NCBI GenBank assembly: GCA_965233535.1
Contig: OZ247489.1
Coordinates: 124,001-188,000, forward strand
DNA from: Cytomitobacter sp965233535
GTDB taxonomy: Bacteria > Pseudomonadota > Alphaproteobacteria > CAJXXZ01 > 1604HC
Reading direction: 5' to 3'
DNA: 64,000 bases
Shown here: positions 54,284-62,992 of the stretch, one piece after another
Layout of the letters: each line of letters opens with the position of its first letter
How positions within the stretch are numbered: the stretch's first letter is position 1
Notes under the pieces: generated by a model
What the model was told of the DNA's origin: nothing
Seen by the model: the letters and a program-made list of their open reading frames with translations, nothing else
The model's database searches: none
Translations under genes and position numbers: made by a program

Positions 54284-55332
54284 AATAAGACTCCTAAGTT
54301 AGTTAATAGCATAAAAAGTGCAAAAATCTTAGTTATAGTTTTTTCATGAAAGTAATGTTCGAAATGATGATGTATAGGTGTCATAATAAATATTTTACGA
54401 TTAAAAAGCTTGATAGAAGTTATTTGTATTATTACTGAAAGAGTTTCTAGGACAAAAATAGACCCTGTTAATATAAGAATCCATTCTTTTTGTATGACCA
54501 AATAGTTAGTAGCTATAAATGCACCTAGGGCCATTGATCCAGTATCTCCCATAAAAATTTTTGCAGGATATGAATTGAAATGTAGAAATGCTAACAAGCT
54601 GCATATAATTATGAGCAAGAGGATTGCACTAGAATTCATTCCAAAGCTGTAAATATGCCATGCTGTTAAAAATGACATTGGAATTATAGAGCATATAGTT
54701 GCTAATCCATCTAATCCATCTGTTAGATTTACCGCATTTGCAGTTCCTATTATTACAAATGCCCACCATAGAATTTGTATGTATCCAAGATTATAGTGAA
54801 ATAAAATTGTCAAACTAATTGAACTTAAAGCTTGTAATACGAATTTTCCTTTTGCGCTAATTCCTTTATTATGCTTGTAATATAATTTAATAAAATCATC
54901 AAGAAATCCTATACAAGCAAAGAAGAAAGTACACAGTATAATAAAATAATGTTGTCTTTCAAAGGATGCTGCGTACAAAGAATGAACTATAAAAGATAAT
55001 ACAAAAATTAACCCACCGACTGAAGGTATGTTTTTCTTTTTTGCATGTTTTTTTATAAATTTTGAAATGGGTTGTTGAAATTGGTTTTTATGCTTTTTGA
55101 TATAAATATATGTTGCAAAAAATGTAAATGCAAAAGTTGAGAATAAAATATTTGATAATTTAATAATCATTGGGCCATTTATGAAATATGATTTGATCAT
55201 AACTTTTGCTCCAATAGATATTCCTATTAAAGCTGCAGCTATAAAACCATAAATTTTAGATTTAGATAAATGATTTATAGTCCAAAGACATATAACTTGC
55301 GCTATATTTAAAAGGTATAATTTAATTTCCAT
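54274..55332 (-). CDS. mraY: phospho-N-acetylmuramoyl-pentapeptide transferase MraY
   Basis: Membrane enzyme making lipid I. 352 residues, about ten helices. Signature motifs: KKNIPSVGGL, FLDDFIKL, NLTDGLDGLAT, MGDTGSMALGAF and TPIHHHFE. Located between murF (11-base overlap) and murD (overlap through the ATT start), so the three are translated as one unit. Confidence 0.96.
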   Translation of the reverse strand: MEIKLYLLNIAQVICLWTINHLSKSKIYGFIAAALIGISIGAKVMIKSYFINGPMIIKLSNILFSTFAFTFFATYIYIKKHKNQFQQPISKFIKKHAKKKNIPSVGGLIFVLSFIVHSLYAASFERQHYFIILCTFFFACIGFLDDFIKLYYKHNKGISAKGKFVLQALSSISLTILFHYNLGYIQILWWAFVIIGTANAVNLTDGLDGLATICSIIPMSFLTAWHIYSFGMNSSAILLLIIICSLLAFLHFNSYPAKIFMGDTGSMALGAFIATNYLVIQKEWILILTGSIFVLETLSVIIQITSIKLFNRKIFIMTPIHHHFEHYFHEKTITKIFALFMLLTNLGVLLFL

Positions 55333-56515
55333 ATATTTCTTCCATATATTTTACTATTAACTGAATGTCAGTAGAATAACTTCCCTTTAGTAAAATCACA
55401 TCTCCTTCTTTCACAATATTATCTAAATGATGGCATACTTCCTCATACTTTTGAAATATCATGCCTTTTTTTGAATCCCATTTTCCTAATAGCAATAATA
55501 TATCTACATCAAAATCTACTTTATGATACTTTTCAGTATAATTGCCCAATTCTCTCATTTCTCCAAGCACAGCAATTTTTCTATTTGAGTAAGATTGTAA
55601 TTGTGTAATTGCAGCTTTTAAAGAAACAGGGTTAGAGTTAAAGCTACCATCTATTATTGTGAATTTTTTGCCATTTTTTGAAAGTGTAACGATATTATTT
55701 CTACCTTTAGATGGTTTATAATTTTTTATATTTACTGCTGCATTGGAGATTTGCTCAAGTTTTGCAATTTCTAAAATCGGGAACTCGTTATATTCTTGTA
55801 TAGAATTTGTATTTCCATTATGTAAAGAATAATTTAAATGCTTTGGGCAATATTTCAAACAAATCTTAGGAAAAATCGCATGTTTTTTTGTATGTTTCAA
55901 AATCACAGACTTTTCTTTTGCAATATGATCTATATCATTAAAAAATCCTATATGCCCAGCCCCAATTGTTGTAATGATTGAGTAATCTGGCTTTGCAATT
56001 GAAGCTAAAATTTCCATTTCTCCAACCGCACTTATTCCTAATTCTAATACTAAATATTCAGGATCTTCTTTTAAATTGCATATCGTTAATCCTAATCCAT
56101 ATATAGTGTTGTAACTTGCTGGTGTGATGATAGTTTTTTTAGATTGAAATGCGCATAATATTTGCTCTTTAGTTGATGTTTTTCCTGCAGTTCCAGTTAT
56201 TCCAATTACAGTTGTATTTAAACTTTGTCTGACATTTTTTGTTAATTCTATTAGTGCATCATCTGTATTATTTACATAAATTATTTTTTCAGAAAAATAG
56301 GGCAGTTTCTTATGAGCAACAATATATTTAGCTCCACTATCTATAGCTTGTTGTGCAAAATCATGTCCGTCATTCACACTTCCTTTGATACAAAAAAATA
56401 TATCTCCATTTTTAACTTTACGACTATCAATTGCTAGGCCATATGCTTCATCAGTAATATTAAATGTTTTTTCCATTATGTTTTTGTTTATTAGCATGTT
56501 GGATAATTGTATCAA
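55322..56515 (-). CDS. murF: UDP-MurNAc-tripeptide D-Ala-D-Ala ligase MurF
   Basis: Adds D-Ala-D-Ala to the tripeptide. AIDSRKVKNGDIFFCIKG at the N-terminus, ATP loop GITGTAGKTSTKEQIL, YNTIYGLGLTI, LELGISAVGEMEILASIAKPDYSIITTIGAGH, and IDGSFNSNPVSLKAAI. These distinguish it from MurE. 397 residues, shorter than the usual ~450. First gene of murF-mraY-murD; murE, ftsW, murG and murC are not next to it. Confidence 0.93.
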   Translation of the reverse strand: MIQLSNMLINKNIMEKTFNITDEAYGLAIDSRKVKNGDIFFCIKGSVNDGHDFAQQAIDSGAKYIVAHKKLPYFSEKIIYVNNTDDALIELTKNVRQSLNTTVIGITGTAGKTSTKEQILCAFQSKKTIITPASYNTIYGLGLTICNLKEDPEYLVLELGISAVGEMEILASIAKPDYSIITTIGAGHIGFFNDIDHIAKEKSVILKHTKKHAIFPKICLKYCPKHLNYSLHNGNTNSIQEYNEFPILEIAKLEQISNAAVNIKNYKPSKGRNNIVTLSKNGKKFTIIDGSFNSNPVSLKAAITQLQSYSNRKIAVLGEMRELGNYTEKYHKVDFDVDILLLLGKWDSKKGMIFQKYEEVCHHLDNIVKEGDVILLKGSYSTDIQLIVKYMEEIYGN

Positions 56516-56629
56516 TCAATTAAAATGATATATAGATCTTCTTCTTTGGCGAGTGTGCAATTAAATATTTATTCTCTTGTTTTGCATATGAATGTACAAC
56601 TAAATATTTCTTTGCTAAAGTGAAGTTAT

Positions 56630-56702
56630 GCTCCCTTCGTCTAGTGGACTAGGACATCGCCCTCTCATGGCGGAAACAGGGGTTCAATTCCCCTAGGGAG
56701 TG
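56630..56702 (+). tRNA. tRNA-Glu(CUC)
   Basis: Acceptor GCTCCCT/AGGGAGT, D arm GTCTAGTGGACTAGGAC, anticodon stem TCGCC/GGCGG with loop CTCTCAT (anticodon CTC), T arm AGGGGTTCAATTCCCCT, discriminator G. Its last 10 bases overlap the 3' end of miaA on the other strand. The CUC anticodon reads only GAG, a rare codon in such AT-rich DNA. Confidence 0.92.
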
Positions 56703-57532
56703 ATTTCATTAAAAAACATTTGACTTTTAAACCAAGTTCTTTGTTGTTTTGCATATTGCATTGTACGAATTAATATACGCTTTTTCATTTCTATTTCTGA
56801 AATTTCATCTTGAAGAAACAGTGTTATTTCTTCTACTCCAATAATTGATTGAACATGTTTTAAACATTTATTATTTCTATTTAATTCTGATGTTTTTAGA
56901 AAACTTTCTACCTCTTCGAATGATTGCGGGAACATAGTATCAAGTCTTTTAAACGCTGATTTATAAGTTTCTTCTTTGTTTTTGGATATATATATTGAGT
57001 GAAATTCAATATCAAGTAATTTGGTTTTTTCTTGCTTTGCCCACCAAGAATAAGGTTTGCCAGTTCCAGCCATAACATTTAATGATCTAATCAATCTATA
57101 TCTATCTTGTAATTTTATTTTTGACTCTGGATCCGCTTTTAATACTTTTTCATATAATTCTTTGTCAGTTAATTTATCAAATTCAGTTTTGTATTCTACA
57201 TTTGGAATTTTGACAAATCCCTCTTGTAATGCTTTTAAATAAAATCCAGTTCCACCAACAATAATAGGAGTTTTGTTTTTAGCTAGTAACATTTTGATTG
57301 TGGAAACAGCATCATTAAGCCATATCATTAAATCTATTCTTTTTTGATGATCAAAATATCCATATAAATAATGATTTTCCAAATCTGATGGTTGAGCAGT
57401 TAAAGTTGGTAAAATATCATAAACTTGTTTGCTATCTCCATTTACAATTGAGCCATCAACTTTTTCAGATAGATTTAACGCAAAACTTGATTTTCCACTC
57501 GCAGTTGGCCCAGCAATGATATAGCATTTCAT
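56693..57532 (-). CDS. miaA: tRNA dimethylallyltransferase MiaA
   Basis: Adds dimethylallyl to A37 of tRNAs reading UNN codons. P-loop IIAGPTASGKSSFAL, NGDSKQVYDILPTLTAQP, IVGGTGFYLKAL and the DRYRLIRSLNV region. 279 residues, slightly short. The stop codon lies inside the 3' end of the convergent tRNA-Glu gene. Its start overlaps trmB by 4 bases. Confidence 0.94.
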   Translation of the reverse strand: MKCYIIAGPTASGKSSFALNLSEKVDGSIVNGDSKQVYDILPTLTAQPSDLENHYLYGYFDHQKRIDLMIWLNDAVSTIKMLLAKNKTPIIVGGTGFYLKALQEGFVKIPNVEYKTEFDKLTDKELYEKVLKADPESKIKLQDRYRLIRSLNVMAGTGKPYSWWAKQEKTKLLDIEFHSIYISKNKEETYKSAFKRLDTMFPQSFEEVESFLKTSELNRNNKCLKHVQSIIGVEEITLFLQDEISEIEMKKRILIRTMQYAKQQRTWFKSQMFFNEITP

Positions 57533-58146
57533 TTGCTGATGATCATCTCATGTACATTTCTGCCAGCAATGAAACCTTTACGTGCATATGATGTTTTATG
57601 AGGACATTCGTCATAAGAGTTATATTGATTACTTTCAATCTTAAAGAAATCACTACTAAATAAATTTTTCATTCCCTTTGCAATATTAAAAACATCTGAT
57701 GCAAATATAAATTTCCCATCACTCTTTAAAATACGAGCAATTTGTAAATCAAGTCTTTTGATATTATAACATCGCCTCATTCTATGTTTGTGCTTTGGCC
57801 ATGGATCTGGAAATAACATTTTGATTTCACTAATAGATGCAGATGGAATTTTACTCAAAAAATTATTTGAATACTCCATAAATAGTGCCACTCGTGATGG
57901 GTCAACTATTTTTAATGTATTTAAAATTGCAGGTTTGAATATTTCACACCCAATTACAAAAACACTTTCCTTTTCTAATGTTTGGACAATACTATCTCCA
58001 ATTCCAAATCCTATATCTAAATGTAACTCCAAATTCTTGCTTGTAAATGCAGAAAAATCCTCCGCTTGATCACCTGATAAAATATATTGGTTTAAATTTT
58101 GATCGAAGTTTTTTAACTTTCGACTTCTCCCACAACTCCATGACAT
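57529..58146 (-). CDS. trmB: tRNA (guanine-N7-)-methyltransferase TrmB
   Basis: Makes m7G46 in tRNA variable loops. SAM motif LHLDIGFGIGDSI, and the family signature MLFPDPWPKHKHRMRR. 205 residues. Forms a tRNA-modification operon with miaA (4-base overlap), flanked by two tRNA genes. Confidence 0.94.
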   Translation of the reverse strand: MSWSCGRSRKLKNFDQNLNQYILSGDQAEDFSAFTSKNLELHLDIGFGIGDSIVQTLEKESVFVIGCEIFKPAILNTLKIVDPSRVALFMEYSNNFLSKIPSASISEIKMLFPDPWPKHKHRMRRCYNIKRLDLQIARILKSDGKFIFASDVFNIAKGMKNLFSSDFFKIESNQYNSYDECPHKTSYARKGFIAGRNVHEMIISK

Positions 58147-58228
58147 AACTCAAGGATAAATACATTTCAAATAACACGCAATCTAGATTACTTGCTAGTA
58201 TTGCATTTATATCTTAGAATTTCTCGAA

Positions 58229-58301
58229 GGGCTTGTAGTTCAGCGGTTAGAACACATCGCTTATAACGGTGTTGTCGCAGGTTCGATTCCTGCCAGGCCT
58301 A
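58229..58301 (+). tRNA. tRNA-Ile with UAU anticodon
   Basis: Acceptor GGGCTTG/CAGGCCT (two G-U pairs), D arm GTTCAGCGGTTAGAAC, anticodon stem CATCG/CGGTG with loop CTTATAA giving anticodon TAT, T arm GCAGGTTCGATTCCTGC, discriminator A. Body and acceptor resemble tRNA-Ile(GAU). UAU would read AUA directly instead of the usual lysidine-modified CAU tRNA. Confidence 0.88.
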
Positions 58302-58434
58302 TTCCCTTAAACTTAGTTTTTATCAATACTTTTTATGATTACTATGCTGGCTTGATTGCAGAGTGCTTCCTGCCAGGCCTATTCCCTTAAACTTAGTTTT
58401 TATCAATATTTTTTATGATTACTATGCTGACTTG
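58287..58434 (+). repeat. 80-bp-period direct repeat starting inside tRNA-Ile
   Basis: The last 14 bases of the tRNA body (TTCCTGCCAGGCCT) plus 54 following bases (58287-58354) recur at 58367-58434 with only two or three differences, including TTAAACTTAG and ATGATTACTATGCTG. Only the 3' end of the tRNA is repeated. Confidence 0.9.
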
Positions 58435-58502
58435 GTTTCAAAACACGGGTCTCTGATATTAAATGCATTTGAAGAAAAAAAGATTACAGGTTATCGTTCA
58501 TT

Positions 58503-59180
58503 GTGGGATTCTTAAAGCATGTAGCCTTTATCATGGATGGAAATAGGCGTTGGGCTAAGTTGCAAAAGCTTAGTATTGCAAAAGGACATGAAGCTGGTTT
58601 GAAAAAAATGATCGAAATTATTGATGCTTGCATTAGTTTGAATATTCAATATGTTAGCTTTTATAGTTTTTCAAATGAAAATTGGTTTCGTAGTATAAAA
58701 GAAATATATGGTATGTTTCGCCTGATTGATCAGCATGGTGATTCAATGATTGAAAAATGGAAAAGCTCAAATGCACGAGTTATAATTATTGGTGATAAGC
58801 AAAATTTGCCAGATAAAATTAAATTATGGATCGAAAAAGTCGAACATGAAACCAAATCAGGAACATCGATTACCATATCTTTAGCAGTGAATTATTCAGG
58901 TAGAAAAGATATTTTGAATGCAGTGCAGCAGCTTTCAAAGAAACCTATTGCTAATTTGACAGAGAAAGAATTTAGCAATCTTTTATACACACGTAATATT
59001 CCAGATCCAGATTTATGTATTCGTACGGGATATGAGTCCAGATTAAGTAATTTTTTCCTATGGCAAATGGCTTATACAGAAATTATGTTCTTGAATATGC
59101 TATGGCCAGAGTTTTCGTCAGAAGTCTTGAAAAACACTTTGGAGGCATATAAAAACAAAGATCGTAGATTGGGAATGTGA
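58503..59180 (+). CDS. uppS: undecaprenyl diphosphate synthase
   Basis: cis-Prenyltransferase making the C55 lipid carrier for peptidoglycan. VAFIMDGNRRWAK (catalytic Asp), FYSFSNENW, and the C-terminal PDPDLCIRTGYESRLSNFFLWQMAYTE signature. 225 residues, GTG start at 58503. It precedes cdsA, as in many bacteria, but with a 136-base gap. Confidence 0.95.
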   Translation: MGFLKHVAFIMDGNRRWAKLQKLSIAKGHEAGLKKMIEIIDACISLNIQYVSFYSFSNENWFRSIKEIYGMFRLIDQHGDSMIEKWKSSNARVIIIGDKQNLPDKIKLWIEKVEHETKSGTSITISLAVNYSGRKDILNAVQQLSKKPIANLTEKEFSNLLYTRNIPDPDLCIRTGYESRLSNFFLWQMAYTEIMFLNMLWPEFSSEVLKNTLEAYKNKDRRLGM

Positions 59181-59316
59181 TTGCAACACATATAGTTAAT
59201 AATGCTTTACTATGCTTCTTTCTTTGTTTATATGTGATCTTTATTTTAATTGAAATACGCTTACATAGATTTGTAAATTGAAAAGAGTTATAGTTTTTAT
59301 AATTAGAAGGTGAAAA

Positions 59317-59991
59317 ATGTTAAAACAATTAATTAAGCGGGTGCTTACAGGTGTAGTTTATTTGACTGTGTTTTTTTATAGTAGCAAATTTCATGGATTC
59401 TGGTTTGGAATGACTATAGCGACTGTTCTAGTTATTGAGTTGCTTATGGCTATCAGAAAAAGTGATGCTAGTTTAAAAACTAAATTGATTATATGTGTGT
59501 TTGGACTGTTATATACTGTATCTGGATTACATTTTTTACAAACTAAAGGTTTGTTTATGCTTATACTGACTGCAAGTTTAGTTGATATCTCAGCCTACGT
59601 TGCAGGAAGAGTTATTGGAGGTCCAAAGTTGTGTAGCATAAGCCCTAACAAAACTGTTGCTGGATTTATAGGTGGAATTGTTATTTTTATTCCGTTAAAA
59701 TATATGTTGATTTTTCGCAATAATCCAATGATGGGTTTGAAAGTGTTTGCATTGTCTTTTGTAAATTGTGAATCGATGCTTTTGGTTGTATATTATATGC
59801 TTATCTCTCTATCTGCTCAATTGGGAGATTTACTTATTTCTTACGCAAAAAGAAAGTTAAATATAAAAGATTCTGCTTCATGGCTGCCAGGACATGGTGG
59901 ATTATGGGATAGATTTGATAGTGTTTTTGGAATTATTTCATTTTTAAATATTGCCTATTTTGCTATTCGTATCTTTAAATTCATAGGATAA
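59317..59991 (+). CDS. cdsA: phosphatidate cytidylyltransferase
   Basis: Makes CDP-diacylglycerol from phosphatidate and CTP, upstream of all phospholipids. About six or more membrane helices; the signature is near the C-terminus: LSAQLGDLLISYAKRKLNIKDSASWLPGHGGLWDRFDSV. 224 residues, shorter than the usual ~270-285, missing part of the N-terminal helices. Good ribosome site (GAAGGTG). Its end overlaps the convergent ABC gene by 11 bases. Confidence 0.93.
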   Translation: MLKQLIKRVLTGVVYLTVFFYSSKFHGFWFGMTIATVLVIELLMAIRKSDASLKTKLIICVFGLLYTVSGLHFLQTKGLFMLILTASLVDISAYVAGRVIGGPKLCSISPNKTVAGFIGGIVIFIPLKYMLIFRNNPMMGLKVFALSFVNCESMLLVVYYMLISLSAQLGDLLISYAKRKLNIKDSASWLPGHGGLWDRFDSVFGIISFLNIAYFAIRIFKFIG

Positions 59992-61426
59992 TTGTTTGAT
60001 CGTATTGAAAATTCTCATGCTGTGAAATGAAAATCAATGTTGAAAAATGTGCTTTCAAGAATGATGTTAAAAGTGTTCGCTTTGATGAATCTATGCAATC
60101 TAAACATTCATCTAGTATAACTACCCAGGGTGTTTTATATATTATCATTGCAGATATACTTAAAAAGTTTTTTTCTCCTGTGCTGAATTTCCTTTGATCA
60201 AGTAAATATGTGTAATCTTTAAAAAACTCTAACCATTGATCATTGTGCTTAAGTTGTTTAAGTTCATACTCAAATATTTCTAAAGTTTTGATTTTATATA
60301 TGATATGCTTTTTCCAAATTGCTTGATTTTCCTGATTCAAAACAAAATCTCCATTTTGAATAACCCCATTGTTAGGTATTAAAATTCCAGAGATAATTTT
60401 GCATAATGTTGTTTTCCCAGCTCCATTTTCTCCAGTAATTCTAGTCCACTGGTTTTGTATAATTTGAAATGATAAGTTTGAAAAAATAGGTTTGTCATAT
60501 TGAAATGATAAATTGTTAGCTGTGATCTTATCAAATTGAATGTTTCTTGGTTTTGAAGAGTTAGTGAAATTTAATGTCATTCCATATAGCAGCCCTATTA
60601 TAAGTCTGAAAACATTAGAAATTTTAGTAATGCAATTGATAAAAATTACACCTGAAATAATTACTTGTAATGTTGCAGTTTGAAAATATAAATATATCCA
60701 AATGCTATAAGATGAGTATAAAAATAATGTAGTCAACAATGTGCATACTCTAATATATAAAGTTTGCTTGTTGTAAGCATGATATTCATCATTAATTGCT
60801 GAGGTCACTTCATGTTTTAATAATTCAGGTGAGTTAGCAAATTGATTTTTGTATTCGAGAGTAGCAATAGCTTTAAAATTTGCATTATCATCTTGCGTAT
60901 ATGAGTTTTTAAGCATGGGAATCCAATGTTTAATAGATAATGTGAATAATATAAAATAAATTGCTGAGAATATTAGCAATGGAAGTATATTAAAATTGCG
61001 TAAGAAATATATTTGGATAATTAAAGTTACAAAATAAACAAGTATGTTAGATGATGAGTTGATTAATTGATATATGTGGCTAGGTAATCTTTTGATTTTT
61101 CCAAGATTCTCTATATTGTCAGAATTGCTTTTTATATACGTATCAACTGAGTATATTTTTACATCTTTGATAATAGAATTGATTGTTTTATATGTCAGAA
61201 TATTTTTTATTTGTGGGTATATGTTGTGTAACATTCTACCTATCAAAAGTGTCATAATGCTGGCTATAGATTTATGCTTTAACGCGCTTGTCGCTAATAC
61301 AGGAAACAGTCCATTTAAAATTCCATATATTGCTGTAATTGAGATTAGAAATAAAAAATGTAAGCGAAATTTTACTGCATTTCTTATAAATATATAAAGT
61401 AAATATCCATAAAGTTTGAGAATCAT
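59981..61426 (-). CDS. ABC transporter, fused membrane and ATPase domains
   Basis: 481 residues. About five or six membrane helices in the first 290 residues, then an ATPase with Walker A ITGENGAGKTTLCKIISG, signature FSTGEKNFLSISAMII and Walker B WVVILDECLDCID, followed by ISQHE (His switch). Similar overall layout to the ABC protein at 39 kb but not closely related by eye. Substrate unknown. Confidence 0.8.
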   Translation of the reverse strand: MILKLYGYLLYIFIRNAVKFRLHFLFLISITAIYGILNGLFPVLATSALKHKSIASIMTLLIGRMLHNIYPQIKNILTYKTINSIIKDVKIYSVDTYIKSNSDNIENLGKIKRLPSHIYQLINSSSNILVYFVTLIIQIYFLRNFNILPLLIFSAIYFILFTLSIKHWIPMLKNSYTQDDNANFKAIATLEYKNQFANSPELLKHEVTSAINDEYHAYNKQTLYIRVCTLLTTLFLYSSYSIWIYLYFQTATLQVIISGVIFINCITKISNVFRLIIGLLYGMTLNFTNSSKPRNIQFDKITANNLSFQYDKPIFSNLSFQIIQNQWTRITGENGAGKTTLCKIISGILIPNNGVIQNGDFVLNQENQAIWKKHIIYKIKTLEIFEYELKQLKHNDQWLEFFKDYTYLLDQRKFSTGEKNFLSISAMIIYKTPWVVILDECLDCIDSSKRTLLTSFLKAHFSTLIFISQHENFQYDQTIIL

Positions 61427-61453
61427 TAGGTAATTTTATATCTTGTATGGTTT

Positions 61454-62698
61454 ATGTGCAAACTTGAATGCTATCTGAAAATGATTTACCATTTATTTGT
61501 GAATTTTAAAAAACTTTATTCTACATTATGGACTCTTTCAGGGTCAATGTTGGAATACTATGATTATATGCTTTTCGCGTATATGATGCCTACATTTAGT
61601 TCTGTTTTATTTCCTTTTGCAGATCAATCACAAAGTATTATGTTTGGATATGCATTGATTTTTGCTGCTGCTATATTGCGTCCTATAGGTGCATTGATGA
61701 TGGGTTATGTTGGAGATACAGTAGGGCGAAAACAAGCTTTATTAATTTCTATTTTCTTTATTTCATTTGCATCTTTAGGTATGGGCTTAGTTCCTAGTTA
61801 CAATTATATAGGATACTGGTCAATTGTTATTGTTTTTATTCTTAGAATATTACAAGCAATGAGTGCAGGTGGAGACTTAAATGGTTCTGCTATTTTCTTG
61901 ATGGAACATTTAGGCAAACGACCTGGATTTGCAAGTGGTGTTGCATGGGTATCTACTATTGTTGGTATGATTTTAGCTTCATTAGCAAACTATATTGCTT
62001 TTCAATATGTAAATGGATGGAGATATGCATTTATTATTGGAGCATCTATAGGATTTGTTGGAATGATTATGCGTCGTCAAGTAGTGGAGGGTGAGGGTTT
62101 TACAAAGAAGCCAAAACAAGATTGCTCCCCTAAAAGCATGTATCCTTATTTATCTGTGATTGGAATTGGAGCTGGTATAGGTGGAATGTATTATTATACA
62201 ATGGTGTTTTGCTTTAACTATGTACGCTCTTTGCACAATTGGAGTGCATCTATGCTTTTCTGGCAAACAATATTCTTCGTGTTTTATGGAATTGTAGTGG
62301 TTTTTGGAGGTTGGATTAGTGATCATCTAAAACTAGCTCGTATGATGAAAATCTTTGCATTGTTAATTATGCTATTTGCTTTTCCTTGTCTAATTTATTT
62401 GCCTCAATTTTATGTGATTAGTCAATTTGCATTGATTTTACTATTTGGAATGTTTGTAGGACCTTCTCATAATTTGACTTTCCAACTTTTCCCTCCTCGA
62501 TATAGATATCGTGCTATATCAGTTTGTTATGGAATAGGAACTTCTTTGATTGGAGGGGCCACTCTATATATGTGTGCGAAGTTAAGCGCTAGTCATCCAC
62601 TTTTGCCTGCTTGTTGGTTAATTATGTGTGCTTCCTTTGGATACCTAGGGGTAGTGTTTGCTGAAAAAAGTCCAGCAATAGAATACTTTGATGATTGA
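61454..62698 (+). CDS. ProP-like MFS permease (metabolite:H+ symporter family)
   Basis: 414 residues, about 12 helices. N-terminal GSMLEYYDYMLFAYMMPTFSSVLFP (family: G-N-x-x-EWYDF), then ILRPIGALMMGYVGDTVGRKQALL, RILQAMSAGGDLNGSAIFLMEH and RYRYRAISVCYGIGTSLIGG. This group transports proline/betaine, citrate or related compounds, and is expanded in Rickettsia. The ATG at 61481 is a plausible alternative start. Divergent from the ABC gene. Confidence 0.87.
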   Translation: MCKLECYLKMIYHLFVNFKKLYSTLWTLSGSMLEYYDYMLFAYMMPTFSSVLFPFADQSQSIMFGYALIFAAAILRPIGALMMGYVGDTVGRKQALLISIFFISFASLGMGLVPSYNYIGYWSIVIVFILRILQAMSAGGDLNGSAIFLMEHLGKRPGFASGVAWVSTIVGMILASLANYIAFQYVNGWRYAFIIGASIGFVGMIMRRQVVEGEGFTKKPKQDCSPKSMYPYLSVIGIGAGIGGMYYYTMVFCFNYVRSLHNWSASMLFWQTIFFVFYGIVVVFGGWISDHLKLARMMKIFALLIMLFAFPCLIYLPQFYVISQFALILLFGMFVGPSHNLTFQLFPPRYRYRAISVCYGIGTSLIGGATLYMCAKLSASHPLLPACWLIMCASFGYLGVVFAEKSPAIEYFDD

Positions 62699-62967
62699 TA
62701 TTTTTTATTAATTGAATTTATTAGGTTAATAGAATATCTATCAGTTATTTTTTACCTGAAAAGGTGGCTGCTTGCTCTAAAGCCAAAAAAGTGATGATTT
62801 AAAATGACTATTTCTCTTATTCATATTAATAAAAATTATCTATAAATTATGCCTTATCAACTGTTTATTATCTAAAAAAGTGATCGTTTAGTCCAAAATT
62901 TAACTGCAGCTGATTTGTGTTGTTAGTATTTTTTTAAGAAAGATTGGCCTTTCTGATATGTATTGTT

Positions 62968-62991
62968 TTAAGTGACTTTGAACTCACTTAA
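62968..62991. terminator. hairpin next to the tssK stop
   Basis: TTAAGTGA/TCACTTAA, perfect 8-bp stem with an 8-base loop, directly after the tssK stop on the minus strand. Neither strand has a strong T run, so the role is uncertain. The preceding 270 bases contain a 19-base near-repeat (CCAAAAAAGTGATGATTTA at about 62783 and CTAAAAAAGTGATCGTTTA at about 62873) of unknown meaning. Confidence 0.4.
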
Positions 62992-62992
62992 T

